Of a DNA stretch of 64,000 nucleotides, positions 53,740-63,300 are shown piece after piece. Positions within the stretch are counted from its first letter, which is position 1. Each line of letters starts with the position of its first letter. The notes under the pieces are model-generated. The model was given only the letters and a program-made list of their open reading frames with translations, had not been told where the DNA came from and did no database searches. The position numbers and the translations under genes were made by a program. Origin of the DNA: Flavobacterium anhuiense. Lineage in GTDB: Bacteria > Bacteroidota > Bacteroidia > Flavobacteriales > Flavobacteriaceae. The stretch covers positions 434,001 through 498,000 of the forward strand of contig NZ_JUIV01000001.1 in NCBI RefSeq assembly GCF_004151235.1, read 5' to 3'.

Positions 53740-53765
53740 ATCCGACTTGCTTATGCAAATCGGAT
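53740..53765 (-). terminator. Terminator of the TPM-domain gene
   Basis: ATCCGA...TCGGAT (53740-53745 with 53760-53765), with additional pairing in the loop and a T-run on the minus strand. Similar in sequence to the hairpins at 54395 and 55276. Confidence 0.75.
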
Positions 53766-53772
53766 GTTGATT

Positions 53773-54279
53773 TTATGGTTGAAGCTTTTTCATAAATTCA
53801 TTTGATGCCAGTTCCAAAGCTTTATAATAGTTTCCTTTTTTAAGTTCGGGAACAGAATAGGTACCAATTATGTTTTGTGTATCTTCAGTGCTTAACTTGT
53901 ATTTTATAAAATCGACACTTATCACTTGAATTTGCCTTAATTTTTTACTTAAGATGATTAAAAGAGTAGGGTCTAACCGAGGATCTTTTGACAGAAATTT
54001 ATCCAATTCCAATGTATATTCTTCCAGCGACTGAAATGGTGCGTAAGAAGGAGTTGTGATAACAACAATTTTATAAAGATATTTCTTTTCGAAACCATTT
54101 AATGTAGTATTCAAAGACTGAAGTTCGGCTGGTGCCAATATTTTTTCGAAGTCATTAACACAGTCTGTAGATCCTGAGAAAGAGTTTTTTAATTGAGAAG
54201 CAAAATCAGTATCATTTTTTGTTTGGGCAGATAGTAGGACTGAAGATAACAGTACCAGCGTAAAGAATAATTTTTTCAT
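53773..54279 (-). CDS. TPM-domain-like secreted protein
   Basis: 168 residues. Signal peptide at 1-19 (KKLFFTLVLLSSVLLSAQ), then LNTTLNGFEKKYLYKIVVITTPSYAPFQSLEEYTLELD, DPTLLIILSKKLRQIQVISVD and the following helix, the TPM (TLP18.3/Psb32/MOLO-1) arrangement. Exported; acid phosphatase-like or membrane-associated roles are known for related proteins, but this one lacks a membrane tail. Assignment moderate because the domain is short. Confidence 0.75.
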   Translation of the reverse strand: MKKLFFTLVLLSSVLLSAQTKNDTDFASQLKNSFSGSTDCVNDFEKILAPAELQSLNTTLNGFEKKYLYKIVVITTPSYAPFQSLEEYTLELDKFLSKDPRLDPTLLIILSKKLRQIQVISVDFIKYKLSTEDTQNIIGTYSVPELKKGNYYKALELASNEFMKKLQP

Positions 54280-54394
54280 TCTATGGCAGTTTAGATTTGG
54301 TGCAGCAAAAGTAGCATATTCTTTATTTTAAACAGATGAAAAATAGAATAGTTTTGGTTTTGAAATGAAAAATATTAGGTTTTCTAAAAATAAG

Positions 54395-54422
54395 AATCCG
54401 ATTTGTGAAAACAGATCGGATT
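54395..54422 (+). repeat. 28-base hairpin, inverted twin of 55276-55303
   Basis: AATCCGATTTGTGAAAACAG and its continuation form a hairpin followed on the plus strand by TTTTATTTTTTTT. The exact reverse complement recurs at 55276-55303, so a pair of inverted 28-base copies flanks the DUF2314/ankyrin gene. It may also terminate that gene, but its T-run is on the opposite strand. Confidence 0.85.
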
Positions 54423-54431
54423 TTATTTTTT

Positions 54432-55181
54432 TTATTGTAATATAGGCAATAAATGATCCCATTTTAATTCCTTGGCAAAATCAAAAGCAGTTTTGCCAGT
54501 TTGGGTTTTTGCATTTTTGTCTGCTCCAGATTCGAGTAAGACTTCTACAGAAGTCTGGTTTCCTGCAATTGTTTCACGATGCAGAAAAGTATATCCTAAT
54601 TCGTCTTGGCTGGATATTTCTTCAGGATTATTGGCAACGAATTCAATAAGACTTTCTTTCATGTTTTTGCTCATTGGGTGTTCGATAAGATTTTCAGGTT
54701 TTTCTTTTTGCTCATTTACAATCAGAATATCATTAAAATCGCCAAAATCTAATCCCCAAGCTTCATCGTGAGATTCTCTTTCTTCTTCGTTCATTTCAGA
54801 ACGCATAGCCTGTATTGTAAATGCGCCATAAGTGTGTCCATTAATGGCAAATAACCAGTCACTGATTTGATTTATCGGAATAGCAATTTCGTCTCCGTTA
54901 TTTACATCCGTTAATTCGTTCGGATCGTTTACTAAAATTCCGTATATAGTTTCGCCGTCAAAGTTTACGTCGTTAATCCACATGTGTTCTACGATAGTTT
55001 CGTTGTCTATTTCTTGTGTAAAAGCTAGTTTTACGCATGCAACGTCCAATCCTGGAATTATTCTTCTGTATTCCCAAGAAAGTTCTCTCCAGAAGTATTT
55101 AAACGTTTCTTGAGCTCTTTTGTAAGCTTCAATCATTTTAGGGTTTTCCCCGTCGGCGTAGAATATTTTTGTTTCTTCCAT
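54432..55181 (-). CDS. DUF2314 protein with C-terminal ankyrin repeats
   Basis: About 249 residues from ATG 55181 (MEETKIFYADGENPKM; four codons above are open). Residues to about 160 are the DUF2314 domain (KLAFTQEIDNETIVEHMWINDVNFDGETIYGILVNDP, NQISDWLFAINGHTYGAF). Residues 190-245 are two ankyrin repeats (DELGYTFLHRETIAGNQTSVEVLLESGADKNA, QTGKTAFDFAKELKWDHLLPIL). The order matches known DUF2314-ankyrin proteins, probably protein-binding. Flanked by identical inverted hairpins (54395-54422 and 55276-55303). Confidence 0.88.
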   Translation of the reverse strand: MEETKIFYADGENPKMIEAYKRAQETFKYFWRELSWEYRRIIPGLDVACVKLAFTQEIDNETIVEHMWINDVNFDGETIYGILVNDPNELTDVNNGDEIAIPINQISDWLFAINGHTYGAFTIQAMRSEMNEEERESHDEAWGLDFGDFNDILIVNEQKEKPENLIEHPMSKNMKESLIEFVANNPEEISSQDELGYTFLHRETIAGNQTSVEVLLESGADKNAKTQTGKTAFDFAKELKWDHLLPILQ

Positions 55182-55275
55182 AAAAATGAACATTTAAAAA
55201 TGATTGATAAAAGTAATCTTTTTATTACTTTAAAAGAAGTGATATTTAATGATTTTTATATTCAATAATAAAAAA

Positions 55276-55303
55276 AATCCGATCTGTTTTCACAAATCGG
55301 ATT
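55276..55303 (-). terminator. Terminator of lpdA, inverted twin of 54395-54422
   Basis: A hairpin with an A-run to its left on the plus strand, i.e. a T-run after it on the minus strand, 43 bases past the lpdA stop. Its reverse complement is identical to 54395-54422 over 28 bases. Confidence 0.85.
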
Positions 55304-55345
55304 TTATAAATTGAGAATTATATATAACCGTAAAACGGTATATTT

Positions 55346-56734
55346 TTACAAGTGAATTACTTCGCCGTAAGCATCAGCTACAGCTTCCATAACAGCCTCG
55401 CTCATTGTTGGGTGAGGGTGGATAGATTTAAGGATTTCGTGACCTGTAGTTTCTAGTTTACGAGCTACAACTGCTTCAGCAATCATGTCTGTCACACCAG
55501 CACCAATCATGTGGCATCCTAACCATTCTCCGTATTTAGCATCGAAAATTACTTTTACGAATCCGTCAGCATTTCCGGCAGCTTTTGCTTTTCCAGAAGC
55601 TGAGAATGGGAATTTACCAATTTTTAATTCGTAACCTTTTTCTTTTGCTTGTTTTTCTGTTAAACCAACGGAAGCGATTTCTGGAGTTGCGTAAGTACAA
55701 CCAGGAACGTTTCCGTAATCGATTGGGTCTACGTGTAAACCTTTAATTTTTTCCACACAGTTGATTCCTTCAGCAGAAGCTACGTGAGCTAAAGCCTGAC
55801 CTGGAGTAACGTCTCCAATTGCGTAATATCCTGGAATATTAGTTTCGTTGTAAGCGTTTACTAAGATTTTATCTCTGTCAACAGCAATACCAACTTCTTC
55901 TAATCCGATGTTTTCAATGTTTGTTTTGATTCCAACTGCAGAAAGTACGATATCAGCTTCAAGAACTTCTTCTCCTTTTGCTGTTTTAACGAATGCTTTA
56001 ACTCCAGCTCCAGTTGTATCGATACGCTCAACAGAAGAGTTCGTCATTACTTTAATTCCTGATTTTTTCAAAGAACGCTCAAATTGTTTTGAAATATCTT
56101 CGTCTTCTACAGGAACAACGTTTGGCATAAATTCTACGATAGTTACATCTGTTCCCATTGAGTTGTAGAAGTGAGCGAACTCAACTCCGATTGCTCCAGA
56201 ACCAACAATAATCATAGATTTTGGTTGAGTTGGCAATGTCATTGCCTGACGGTATCCAATTACTTTTACACCATCTTGAGGTAAGTTTGGCAACTCGCGA
56301 GAGCGAGCACCAGTTGCGATGATAATGTGATCAGCGCTATATTCTGTAACTTTATTGTCTTTATCAGTAACGTCAAGTTTTTTTCCTGGTTTTAGTTTTC
56401 CAAAACCTTCAATAACGTCAATTTTGTTTTTTTTCATTAAGAATTGAACTCCTTTGCTCATTCCTTCAGCAACACCACGGCTGCGTTGAATAACAGCAGG
56501 GAAATCTTTATCAAATTCAGAAACTTTCAATCCGTAGTCAGAAGCGTGCTTAAGGTAAGCAAAAACTTGAGCAGATTTTAAAAGCGCTTTTGTTGGGATA
56601 CATCCCCAGTTAAGGCAAACTCCTCCAAGATTTTCTTTTTCTACTACAGCTGTTTTAAAGCCTAATTGTGAAGCTCTAATCGCTGTTACATATCCTCCAG
56701 GACCACTTCCTAAAACAATAACGTCGTATTTCAT
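55346..56734 (-). CDS. lpdA: Dihydrolipoyl dehydrogenase
   Basis: 462 residues, the standard length. It reoxidises the dihydrolipoyl group of 2-oxoacid dehydrogenase and glycine cleavage complexes. FAD-binding YDVIVLGSGPGGYVTAIRAS, redox CxxxxC in GGVCLNWGCIPTKALL, NAD-binding SMIIVGSGAIGVEFAHFYNSMG, and the C-terminal histidine-glutamate pair in HPHPTMSEAVMEA are all present. Cytoplasmic. The other subunits of any complex are not in the window. Confidence 0.97.
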   Translation of the reverse strand: MKYDVIVLGSGPGGYVTAIRASQLGFKTAVVEKENLGGVCLNWGCIPTKALLKSAQVFAYLKHASDYGLKVSEFDKDFPAVIQRSRGVAEGMSKGVQFLMKKNKIDVIEGFGKLKPGKKLDVTDKDNKVTEYSADHIIIATGARSRELPNLPQDGVKVIGYRQAMTLPTQPKSMIIVGSGAIGVEFAHFYNSMGTDVTIVEFMPNVVPVEDEDISKQFERSLKKSGIKVMTNSSVERIDTTGAGVKAFVKTAKGEEVLEADIVLSAVGIKTNIENIGLEEVGIAVDRDKILVNAYNETNIPGYYAIGDVTPGQALAHVASAEGINCVEKIKGLHVDPIDYGNVPGCTYATPEIASVGLTEKQAKEKGYELKIGKFPFSASGKAKAAGNADGFVKVIFDAKYGEWLGCHMIGAGVTDMIAEAVVARKLETTGHEILKSIHPHPTMSEAVMEAVADAYGEVIHL

Positions 56735-57270
56735 TTTTTTTGCTTTTAGTATTAACTATCGAAAATGAAGTTTATATTTCCGAAACTCATCTTTCGATTT
56801 CTTCTTTTGTTATTTGTGATTGCGAATTTAAGGATTTATTTTATATGAACACCTGAAATTTTGTTTTTAAAGGCAGAGATTTTGGTCTTTTCACAGAAAC
56901 CGAATGAATTGTGAATTGTAAATTGTGAATTATGAAGTGTTTTTTGTGATTTTGACGATAAATCTGAAAAATTTACATGATTATTGAGTGTTACTCTCAA
57001 CGAGCCAAAAAGCTTTGTTTGTAGGCTTCGACTCCGCTCAGCCTGACAGTGTTTTGTTTTTGCACATAATAAATAAGCCACAGATTATTAGGATTAAAAT
57101 GATTTTTTTTTAAATCTGTGTTAATCTGTGTAATCTGTGGCTTTTATAATTTTTTATTCAGATGGAAAGACTTCGCGTGGGCTTCGACTCCGCTCAGCCT
57201 GACAATCGTAGATACAATTAAAAATTAGAACTAAGTTGACATTTTTCATTTTACAACTCATAATTCATAA
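56735..57270. repeat. Repeat-rich intergenic region
   Basis: 536 bases without a gene. AATTGTGAATTGTAAATTGTGAATT tandem units at about 56908-56935; a 24-base direct repeat (CTTCGACTCCGCTCAGCCTG type) at 57025-57048 and 57181-57204; and between them an inverted repeat GCCACAGATTA / TAATCTGTGGC (57077-57087 with 57131-57141). Two repeat families are thus nested. Confidence 0.75.
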
Positions 57271-57855
57271 TTAAATTTTCACGTGTCCCCAGTTTTCTCC
57301 GCTGGCAATTCTTCTGATCTGCATTTCGCTTACGCCAAATTGTTTTGCGATCATTTTAAGACGTGTTTTTTGTTCAGGTCTTGCAAGGATTTTTTTGATT
57401 AACATCACTTTTGTTGTGGTTAATTTTCTTCCGTCTGCTTTGAGATTGTGTTCTATTAAGTTCTTTTTTGCCTGAATAACGCGAGGGCTTTTACGACTAT
57501 GCGCCATCATCTCTTGTTTGGTTGCCCAACGCAGATTGCTTATATCATCGTTTGCTCTGTTGTAATCTAAATGCAGAACGTACGTTTGATCTTCGGATTC
57601 TTTAGGGATAAAATATTGAGCGACTAGTTTGTATAAAAATAGGTATTTATTAACGATTTTATCGTCTTTTTTTACCTTAAAACGGAAAGTTGGATATCCG
57701 TCGCTTAAGCCGCCTTTTAAGATGCGTCCGTTTTCAATATTGTCGGTAAAACTTATTAATCTTCCTCTGTTAGAAATGGCGTATCTTAATTGTAATGAGG
57801 CATTTATTTCTATTTCTTTGAATTTTTCATCAGGATAAAATCTATTTTGTGGCAT
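57271..57855 (-). CDS. HNH endonuclease with NUMOD4-like N-terminus
   Basis: 194 residues. NUMOD4-like start (YAISNRGRLISFTDNIENGRILKGGLSDGYPTFRF), then an HNH motif (VLHLDYNRANDDISNLRWATKQEMMAHS, with the catalytic histidine and asparagines at about residues 95-115), and a C-terminal helix-turn-helix of the homing type (KMIAKQFGVSEMQIRRIASGENWGHV). The layout is that of homing-like or phage-derived HNH nucleases. Intact, single copy, no intron or prophage visible around it. Flanked by repeats on one side. Confidence 0.85.
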   Translation of the reverse strand: MPQNRFYPDEKFKEIEINASLQLRYAISNRGRLISFTDNIENGRILKGGLSDGYPTFRFKVKKDDKIVNKYLFLYKLVAQYFIPKESEDQTYVLHLDYNRANDDISNLRWATKQEMMAHSRKSPRVIQAKKNLIEHNLKADGRKLTTTKVMLIKKILARPEQKTRLKMIAKQFGVSEMQIRRIASGENWGHVKI

Positions 57856-58080
57856 TGTCTTTTACATTTGATTTCTATATTCTCAAAGATAAATAATAAA
57901 CCAAAAATTTCAGCTATCTTGCTGATTGTGAAAGGGCAATTTTATGATTTCTATAACGGTAATTTAACGTTTTGACGTCTTTTTGATAGTTTTTAGTCGG
58001 ATTTTAAATCACAATTTATCAAAAATGCAGTTTTCTTGCTTTTTGATTTTACATGATTTTATAGCTAAATAATTGTTAAA

Positions 58081-58845
58081 TTACTGATCTAGCCAGTTTT
58101 TGAAATTATTAATTTCCTTTTTACTAATGAAAATTGCATCAGAATCGGCTGCTGGAACATTTAAAATCAATTCAACTTTCTGATTGGAGTGTTTTACAAC
58201 TTCTTTTATACTGTTTCGCGTCACAATATATTTTCGGTTTATTTTAAAGAAATGAAACGGATCAAGACTGTTTATAATTTCTGTTAAGGTACTATTGTAC
58301 AAATAGCTGTTTCCTGATTTTACATGAATAAAAAGATGCTTTCCAGTCGCAGTAAAGTAAGTGATTTCACTTTCGTTAATAGAAATCAGCTTATAACCGT
58401 GATTTACCAAAAAATGGCGCTGGATTTTATTGGTTTCAGGATTTTCTATTGCCACTAAAGATTGAAGCGTAGAATCACTGTTAAAGCTATCTTTTATTTT
58501 TTTGAATTTCTGAAGTGCTTCCAATAATTCTTCTTCTTCAAATGGTTTTAAAAGATAGTCGATTGTAAAATGTTTGAAAACCGAAATGGCATAAGAATCG
58601 TAAGCGGTTACAAAAATAACAGGGCAGGAGATATCTGCTTTTTCAAAAATTTCTAGACTTTTTCCGTCACCCAAATGAATGTCCATAAAAGCAAGATCGA
58701 CTTTGTTTTCGCTAAAAAATGCTACGGCTTCTTTTACCGATTTTAAAATGCTGATTGTTGCAATCGATAAGACGTCCTGCTGTTCTAAAATAGATTTTAG
58801 ATAGCTAGAAGCAAGGTGTTCGTCTTCGACAATAGCAATTTTCAT
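58081..58845 (-). CDS. LytTR-family response regulator
   Basis: 254 residues. Receiver domain at about 1-120 (IAIVEDEHLASSYLKSILEQQ; phosphoacceptor in VDLAFMDIHLGDG; lysine in YLLKPFEEEEL), then a LytTR DNA-binding domain from about 155 (FLVNHGYKLISINESEITYFTATGKHLFIHVKSG; FFKINRKYIVTRNSIKEV). The normal partner, a LytS/YehU-type membrane histidine kinase, is not adjacent. It sits downstream of the SusCD genes in the same direction, behind a terminator, so control of that locus is possible but unproven. Confidence 0.95.
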   Translation of the reverse strand: MKIAIVEDEHLASSYLKSILEQQDVLSIATISILKSVKEAVAFFSENKVDLAFMDIHLGDGKSLEIFEKADISCPVIFVTAYDSYAISVFKHFTIDYLLKPFEEEELLEALQKFKKIKDSFNSDSTLQSLVAIENPETNKIQRHFLVNHGYKLISINESEITYFTATGKHLFIHVKSGNSYLYNSTLTEIINSLDPFHFFKINRKYIVTRNSIKEVVKHSNQKVELILNVPAADSDAIFISKKEINNFKNWLDQ

Positions 58846-58929
58846 TTTGCAGATATTTATAGTGCAAAGATAAAATCAGGAATTCTTATACGCAATAAAG
58901 AGTACGTTTTGTTGCATTGATTTTATAAA

Positions 58930-58962
58930 AAAAAGGCCTAGCTGTAAAAACTAGACCTCTTT
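58930..58962 (-). terminator. Terminator of the susC/susD unit
   Basis: AGGCCTAG-CTGTAAAAA-CTAGACCT with an A-run on the plus strand to the left, i.e. a T-run on the minus strand. Just past the susD stop. Confidence 0.75.
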
Positions 58963-58983
58963 AAAAAAAACAATTAGGTAAAA

Positions 58984-60303
58984 TTATAGATTGGGATTGT
59001 TCAATCTCGCGTTTGCTGGGTAAATAAGAGTATAACGCGGATCATTTTGGATTAAAGTATAATTTACTCCTTTTAGGGTATGAACAATCTCTTTTTGAGT
59101 TGTTCTTCTTAAATCAAACCAACGCTGACCTTCAACAACAAATTCACGTTGTCTTTCTGCTAGAATAAAGTTTGCTAAATCTGCTGCATTCATTGCATTT
59201 ACTTCACTTTCAAGCTGTGTGTATCCTGTTGCAGAGTATCTGTTTTTTACAAAACTTAAAACAGTTTTTTTAGCATCTGCAATATTGTTCAGTTTTACAG
59301 ATGTTTCCGCTTTTGTCAAATACAATTCAGAAGTTCTGATTGTACATTTGTTTTCATCGAACCTTCCTTTTTCAATTATGTAATGACTTCCACTAGTTGA
59401 AAAGTAAAGAGGAAAACGTAAATCTGTTGCTTTGCTATAAGCATTAATCAACTCTGGTGATGCAAAAGAAGATTCCATGATGTCGGTAGTATATCCTGGC
59501 TCTATAGCTAAAATAGATTCTGCAGTATCAAACTTTGTTGGAATAATAGGAGTAGAGTTTAGATTAACCAGATTGCTGTTTATTGCAAGTGCTTTGTTGG
59601 CAGCATCTAAAGATTTTTGCCATTCTTGTCTATAAAGATAAATTCGGCTTTCTAAGCTGTACAAAGCCACTTTAGAAAAGCGGTAGTTAATGCCTTTAGT
59701 TTGAGAACTTACATTGATTAATTTTTCGGCTTCATTTGTGTCTGAAAGAATCTGATTGTAGATAACTTCAACAGTTTGCGGAACAAAAGCTTGCTCTAAG
59801 TCGATTTCTAAAGCTAACGGAACTGCTTTGTCGGAAGCAGCTGTTGCCGCATTGTATGGTTTTCCAAAAAGATTTACCAAGTCAAAATAAGCTAAAGCTC
59901 TAAGTGCATAAGCTTCTCCAATTAATTGATTTTTTTCAGGAGAAGCATCCAGTTTTTTCGAAGCTTCATTGATTACTACATTCGTATAGAAAATCGTAGT
60001 GTATAGTTCATCATATGGAAAAAATTTGGTAAACTGATCTGGGTTTCCATCCTTCCAGATATGAATGTCTCTGTAAGAAACAGTTCTGTCACTATCTTCA
60101 TTTAAAACCAATTCGTCTGTACGCATCGACGTCAATGCTTTATGTTCTGGATATATGGAATAGCCTGTCGTTAAAACAGCTCGAAATTGTGGTAAAGTTT
60201 CTGGAATCACTTTTCCGATAGGAGTAACATCCAGATATTCATCGCAACTGCTTACAGCAATTGAAGCGACAAAAAGAAATATATATTTTGAGATTTTTTT
60301 CAT
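58984..60303 (-). CDS. SusD/RagB-family outer-membrane lipoprotein
   Basis: 439 residues. Lipoprotein signal with lipobox (FVASIAVSSCDEYLDV, Cys about residue 20), then helical TPR-like repeats and the ligand-facing C-terminus (ILAERQREFVVEGQRWFDLRRT). SusD proteins sit on the cell surface over the SusC channel and bind the nutrient, usually a glycan but also peptides. No glycoside hydrolase is present nearby, so the ligand class is unknown. Starts 11 bases after the susC stop on the same strand. Confidence 0.96.
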   Translation of the reverse strand: MKKISKYIFLFVASIAVSSCDEYLDVTPIGKVIPETLPQFRAVLTTGYSIYPEHKALTSMRTDELVLNEDSDRTVSYRDIHIWKDGNPDQFTKFFPYDELYTTIFYTNVVINEASKKLDASPEKNQLIGEAYALRALAYFDLVNLFGKPYNAATAASDKAVPLALEIDLEQAFVPQTVEVIYNQILSDTNEAEKLINVSSQTKGINYRFSKVALYSLESRIYLYRQEWQKSLDAANKALAINSNLVNLNSTPIIPTKFDTAESILAIEPGYTTDIMESSFASPELINAYSKATDLRFPLYFSTSGSHYIIEKGRFDENKCTIRTSELYLTKAETSVKLNNIADAKKTVLSFVKNRYSATGYTQLESEVNAMNAADLANFILAERQREFVVEGQRWFDLRRTTQKEIVHTLKGVNYTLIQNDPRYTLIYPANARLNNPNL

Positions 60304-60314
60304 CTTTAATTGTA

Positions 60315-63300
60315 TTAGAAAGTTACATTAAGTCCCATGGTAAATGATCTAGGAACTGGCTGCGCATAAATGTTTCCGTATGTTTCAGGGTCAAAGTATC
60401 CTTTAAAATCTGAACCTACTACAAATAGGTTTCTCGCTTCAACATTTAATCTGATGCTTTGAATGTTAATTTGATCTGTGAAGGCTTTAGGGAATGTATA
60501 ACCTAAACGCACACTGCTTAATCTCATGTAGCTCATTTCGCTAACCCATGTATCCAAATAGTTGTATGTAGGCACTTGATTTGCTCCTGCGAACCATAAA
60601 TAAGCTAAATAAGAATCTCCTGTTCCAGAATCTTTACTTGTAATTCCTGGCAAATTAGATGATGTATTTGTTGGCGACCAAGCATTTAAGATATCTGTAG
60701 TATAGTTTTGCCCTCTGTCAACTTGTGTTCCGTTGTAAGGAGGCGTTTTAACTACAGTTTGTTTTAAATTGAAAGCTGCCGCAACTGTTAAATCAATATT
60801 GCTTATTTTGAATGTGTTGGTAATACCTCCAGTAAATTTCGGGTCTTTGTCTCCTAAATAAACAAATAAGTCTCTGAATTCTGCTGGTGTTAAACTTGAT
60901 TGAGCAAATTCTCCAGGGAAAAAGTCAGCATAAGGATCAAATAAACCAAAGAAAGTTTGTGCGTTTACAGTTTCTCCTTTTTTGTTTACAAATAATGGAT
61001 AACCGTTTTCATCAATTCCGTTTGTTTTAAATCCGAAAACAGCATTTACAGCATGACCTTCTTGGTTTGGTGTATAAGTGTTGTCGCGAATTTCTAAACG
61101 GTCAACATTACTCTTGTTGTGTGCAAAGTTTATGTTTGTTGTCCATTTAAAATTTGGGCGATCAATGTTTTTTGTCGCAATAGCGATTTCATAACCTTTG
61201 TTGCTTACTTGCGCCCAGTTCATATTGGTAAACTCAAAACCATTTTCTAATGGCAAAGATCTCATACCAATTAAGTCGGTACTTTTTCTTCCGTAAGCAT
61301 CTGTAACAATGCTGATACGGTTATTAAATAATCCTAAATCTAAACCAAAGTTGGTATTTTGTGTTTTTTCCCAACGCAATTTATCGTTTGGCGGGCTTGT
61401 AACAACGATTGTTGGTTCTGTTGTTCCAGGTAAAATAGTGGTTATTTTGTTGTTCCCCATTACGTATGGCGAAGTTCCTTTATCAATATTACCTTGTAAA
61501 CCGTAAGAAGAACGAAGTCTTAAATTAGAAATCACTTTACTGTCTTTAAGGAAGTTTTCTTGAGAAACTAACCAAGATCCAGAAACAGACCAAAGCGGCA
61601 AATATTTGTACTTAGGATCTACACCAAATAAGTCAGAACCATCGTATCTAACACTTCCAAAGAAACTATATTTTCTGTCATACGTATAAGAACCAGTTGC
61701 ATAAAATGAAGCAAAAGCGTTTTCGTTCTGGCTTTTTACGTATGTTCTATACTCAGGACTGTTTGCAAAGTCTGAATTTGGAAAAATAATCTGCTGTGTT
61801 GTCAAGGTATTTTCGTCAAAACCAAAACCTTTTGTAGCAATACTTGTAGTGTAAGTTCTTCTCAACTCATTACCTACCATTGCTTCAATTTCGTGTTTTT
61901 CACCTAAGGTTTTGCTATAGTTAACCATTGTTTTTAGGTTATACTGAAAGAAATCGGTGTTTGAATTTTGAATAATACCGCCATTCGGAAGGAAATAATT
62001 GAATTTTCCGTCTTTGTAATAACGTGTTTGTTCTTTTGTTCTTCTTGTAAAATAAGTGTCTGCAGAAGCAAATTTTTCGCTTGAGCTATTGTCTAACTGC
62101 AAACCTAATTGGCTAGTTACTCTTAAATCTTTTGTAATTTTATATTCAGCATCTAATAAAGCCTTAACTGCTCTAGTTTTTAAATCGTACGAAGTATTGT
62201 TTCTTTCTTCGATGATATTGAAAGGAACATAACGATCAGAATAACCAGCGATGTCCGGGTCGTATTTATAACTTCCATCAGGATTATAAGGAGTCAAGTA
62301 CGGATTTACGTTTCTTGAATAATTGGCTGGATTAGTAAAACCACTTGTATCTGAGATGTAAGAAGTAGTTTTGTTTTCAGAACCAAAAATACCAACACCT
62401 ACTTTAAATTTATCAGTAATGTCGTAGTTGTTTTTTAACGTCAAATTGTAACGTTTAAGTCCCGTTCCAATTGTTGTTCCTTTTTCGTCATAATATCCTA
62501 AAGAGAAATAGTAATCAGATCTTTCTCCACCTCCAGATAAACTTAATCCGTGTTGAGTATTGATAGCAGTTTGGTATAATAAATCACCCCAATTTGTATT
62601 GATGCCTCTTAAGTTATTGATTGACTGCTGTGTTTGTGGAGTTAAAGAAGAGAATCCACCGGCTCTGTATGCGTCTAATTCATTCGCTCCATTCAGGATA
62701 CGAGCAACATCACCACCGGTGTCTCTGTATGTCAAATCTGCACGACTAGCCAAACCAAGTTCAAAATCAACTTTTTGATTAGAATTCATCAAGTTTAATT
62801 TCGACATTTCTGGTTTTAGCGTAATAAAAGTATTTGTGTTGAAGTTAATCGACATTTTACCGCTTTTTCCTTTTTTGGTAGTAACAACGATTACTCCGTT
62901 TGCAGCACGTGCACCATAAATAGCTGTAGCTGCAGCATCTTTTAAGATCGTAATATCTTTAATATCGTCTGGATTTAAACCAGCGATAGAGTAGTTGTTT
63001 AATACGTCGATATTATCTTTATCATAATTTTTAGGAACATCATTGTTCTCTAACGGAAGTCCGTCTAATACCCATAAAGGATCTTGTGATCCGTTTAGAG
63101 AAGCCGTACCTCTAATTCTGATTTTTGCAGCAGCTCCTGGCGCTCCTGATGGAGTAGTAACCGCAACTCCGGCAACTTGTCCAACTAATAATTGGTCGAT
63201 ACTAGAAACCCCAGCTTGCTGAATCGAGGCCATATCTACTTTTGTAATAGCAGATGTCAGCTTTCTCTTTTCAATTTTTTGGTATCCCGTAACTACAATT

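Noticed and set aside
56836..57081. 81-aa minus-strand frame in the gap after lpdA
   Set aside because: Lies across two repeat families (57025-57048 and 57077-57141) and the AATTGTGAATT tandem units; no homology pattern.
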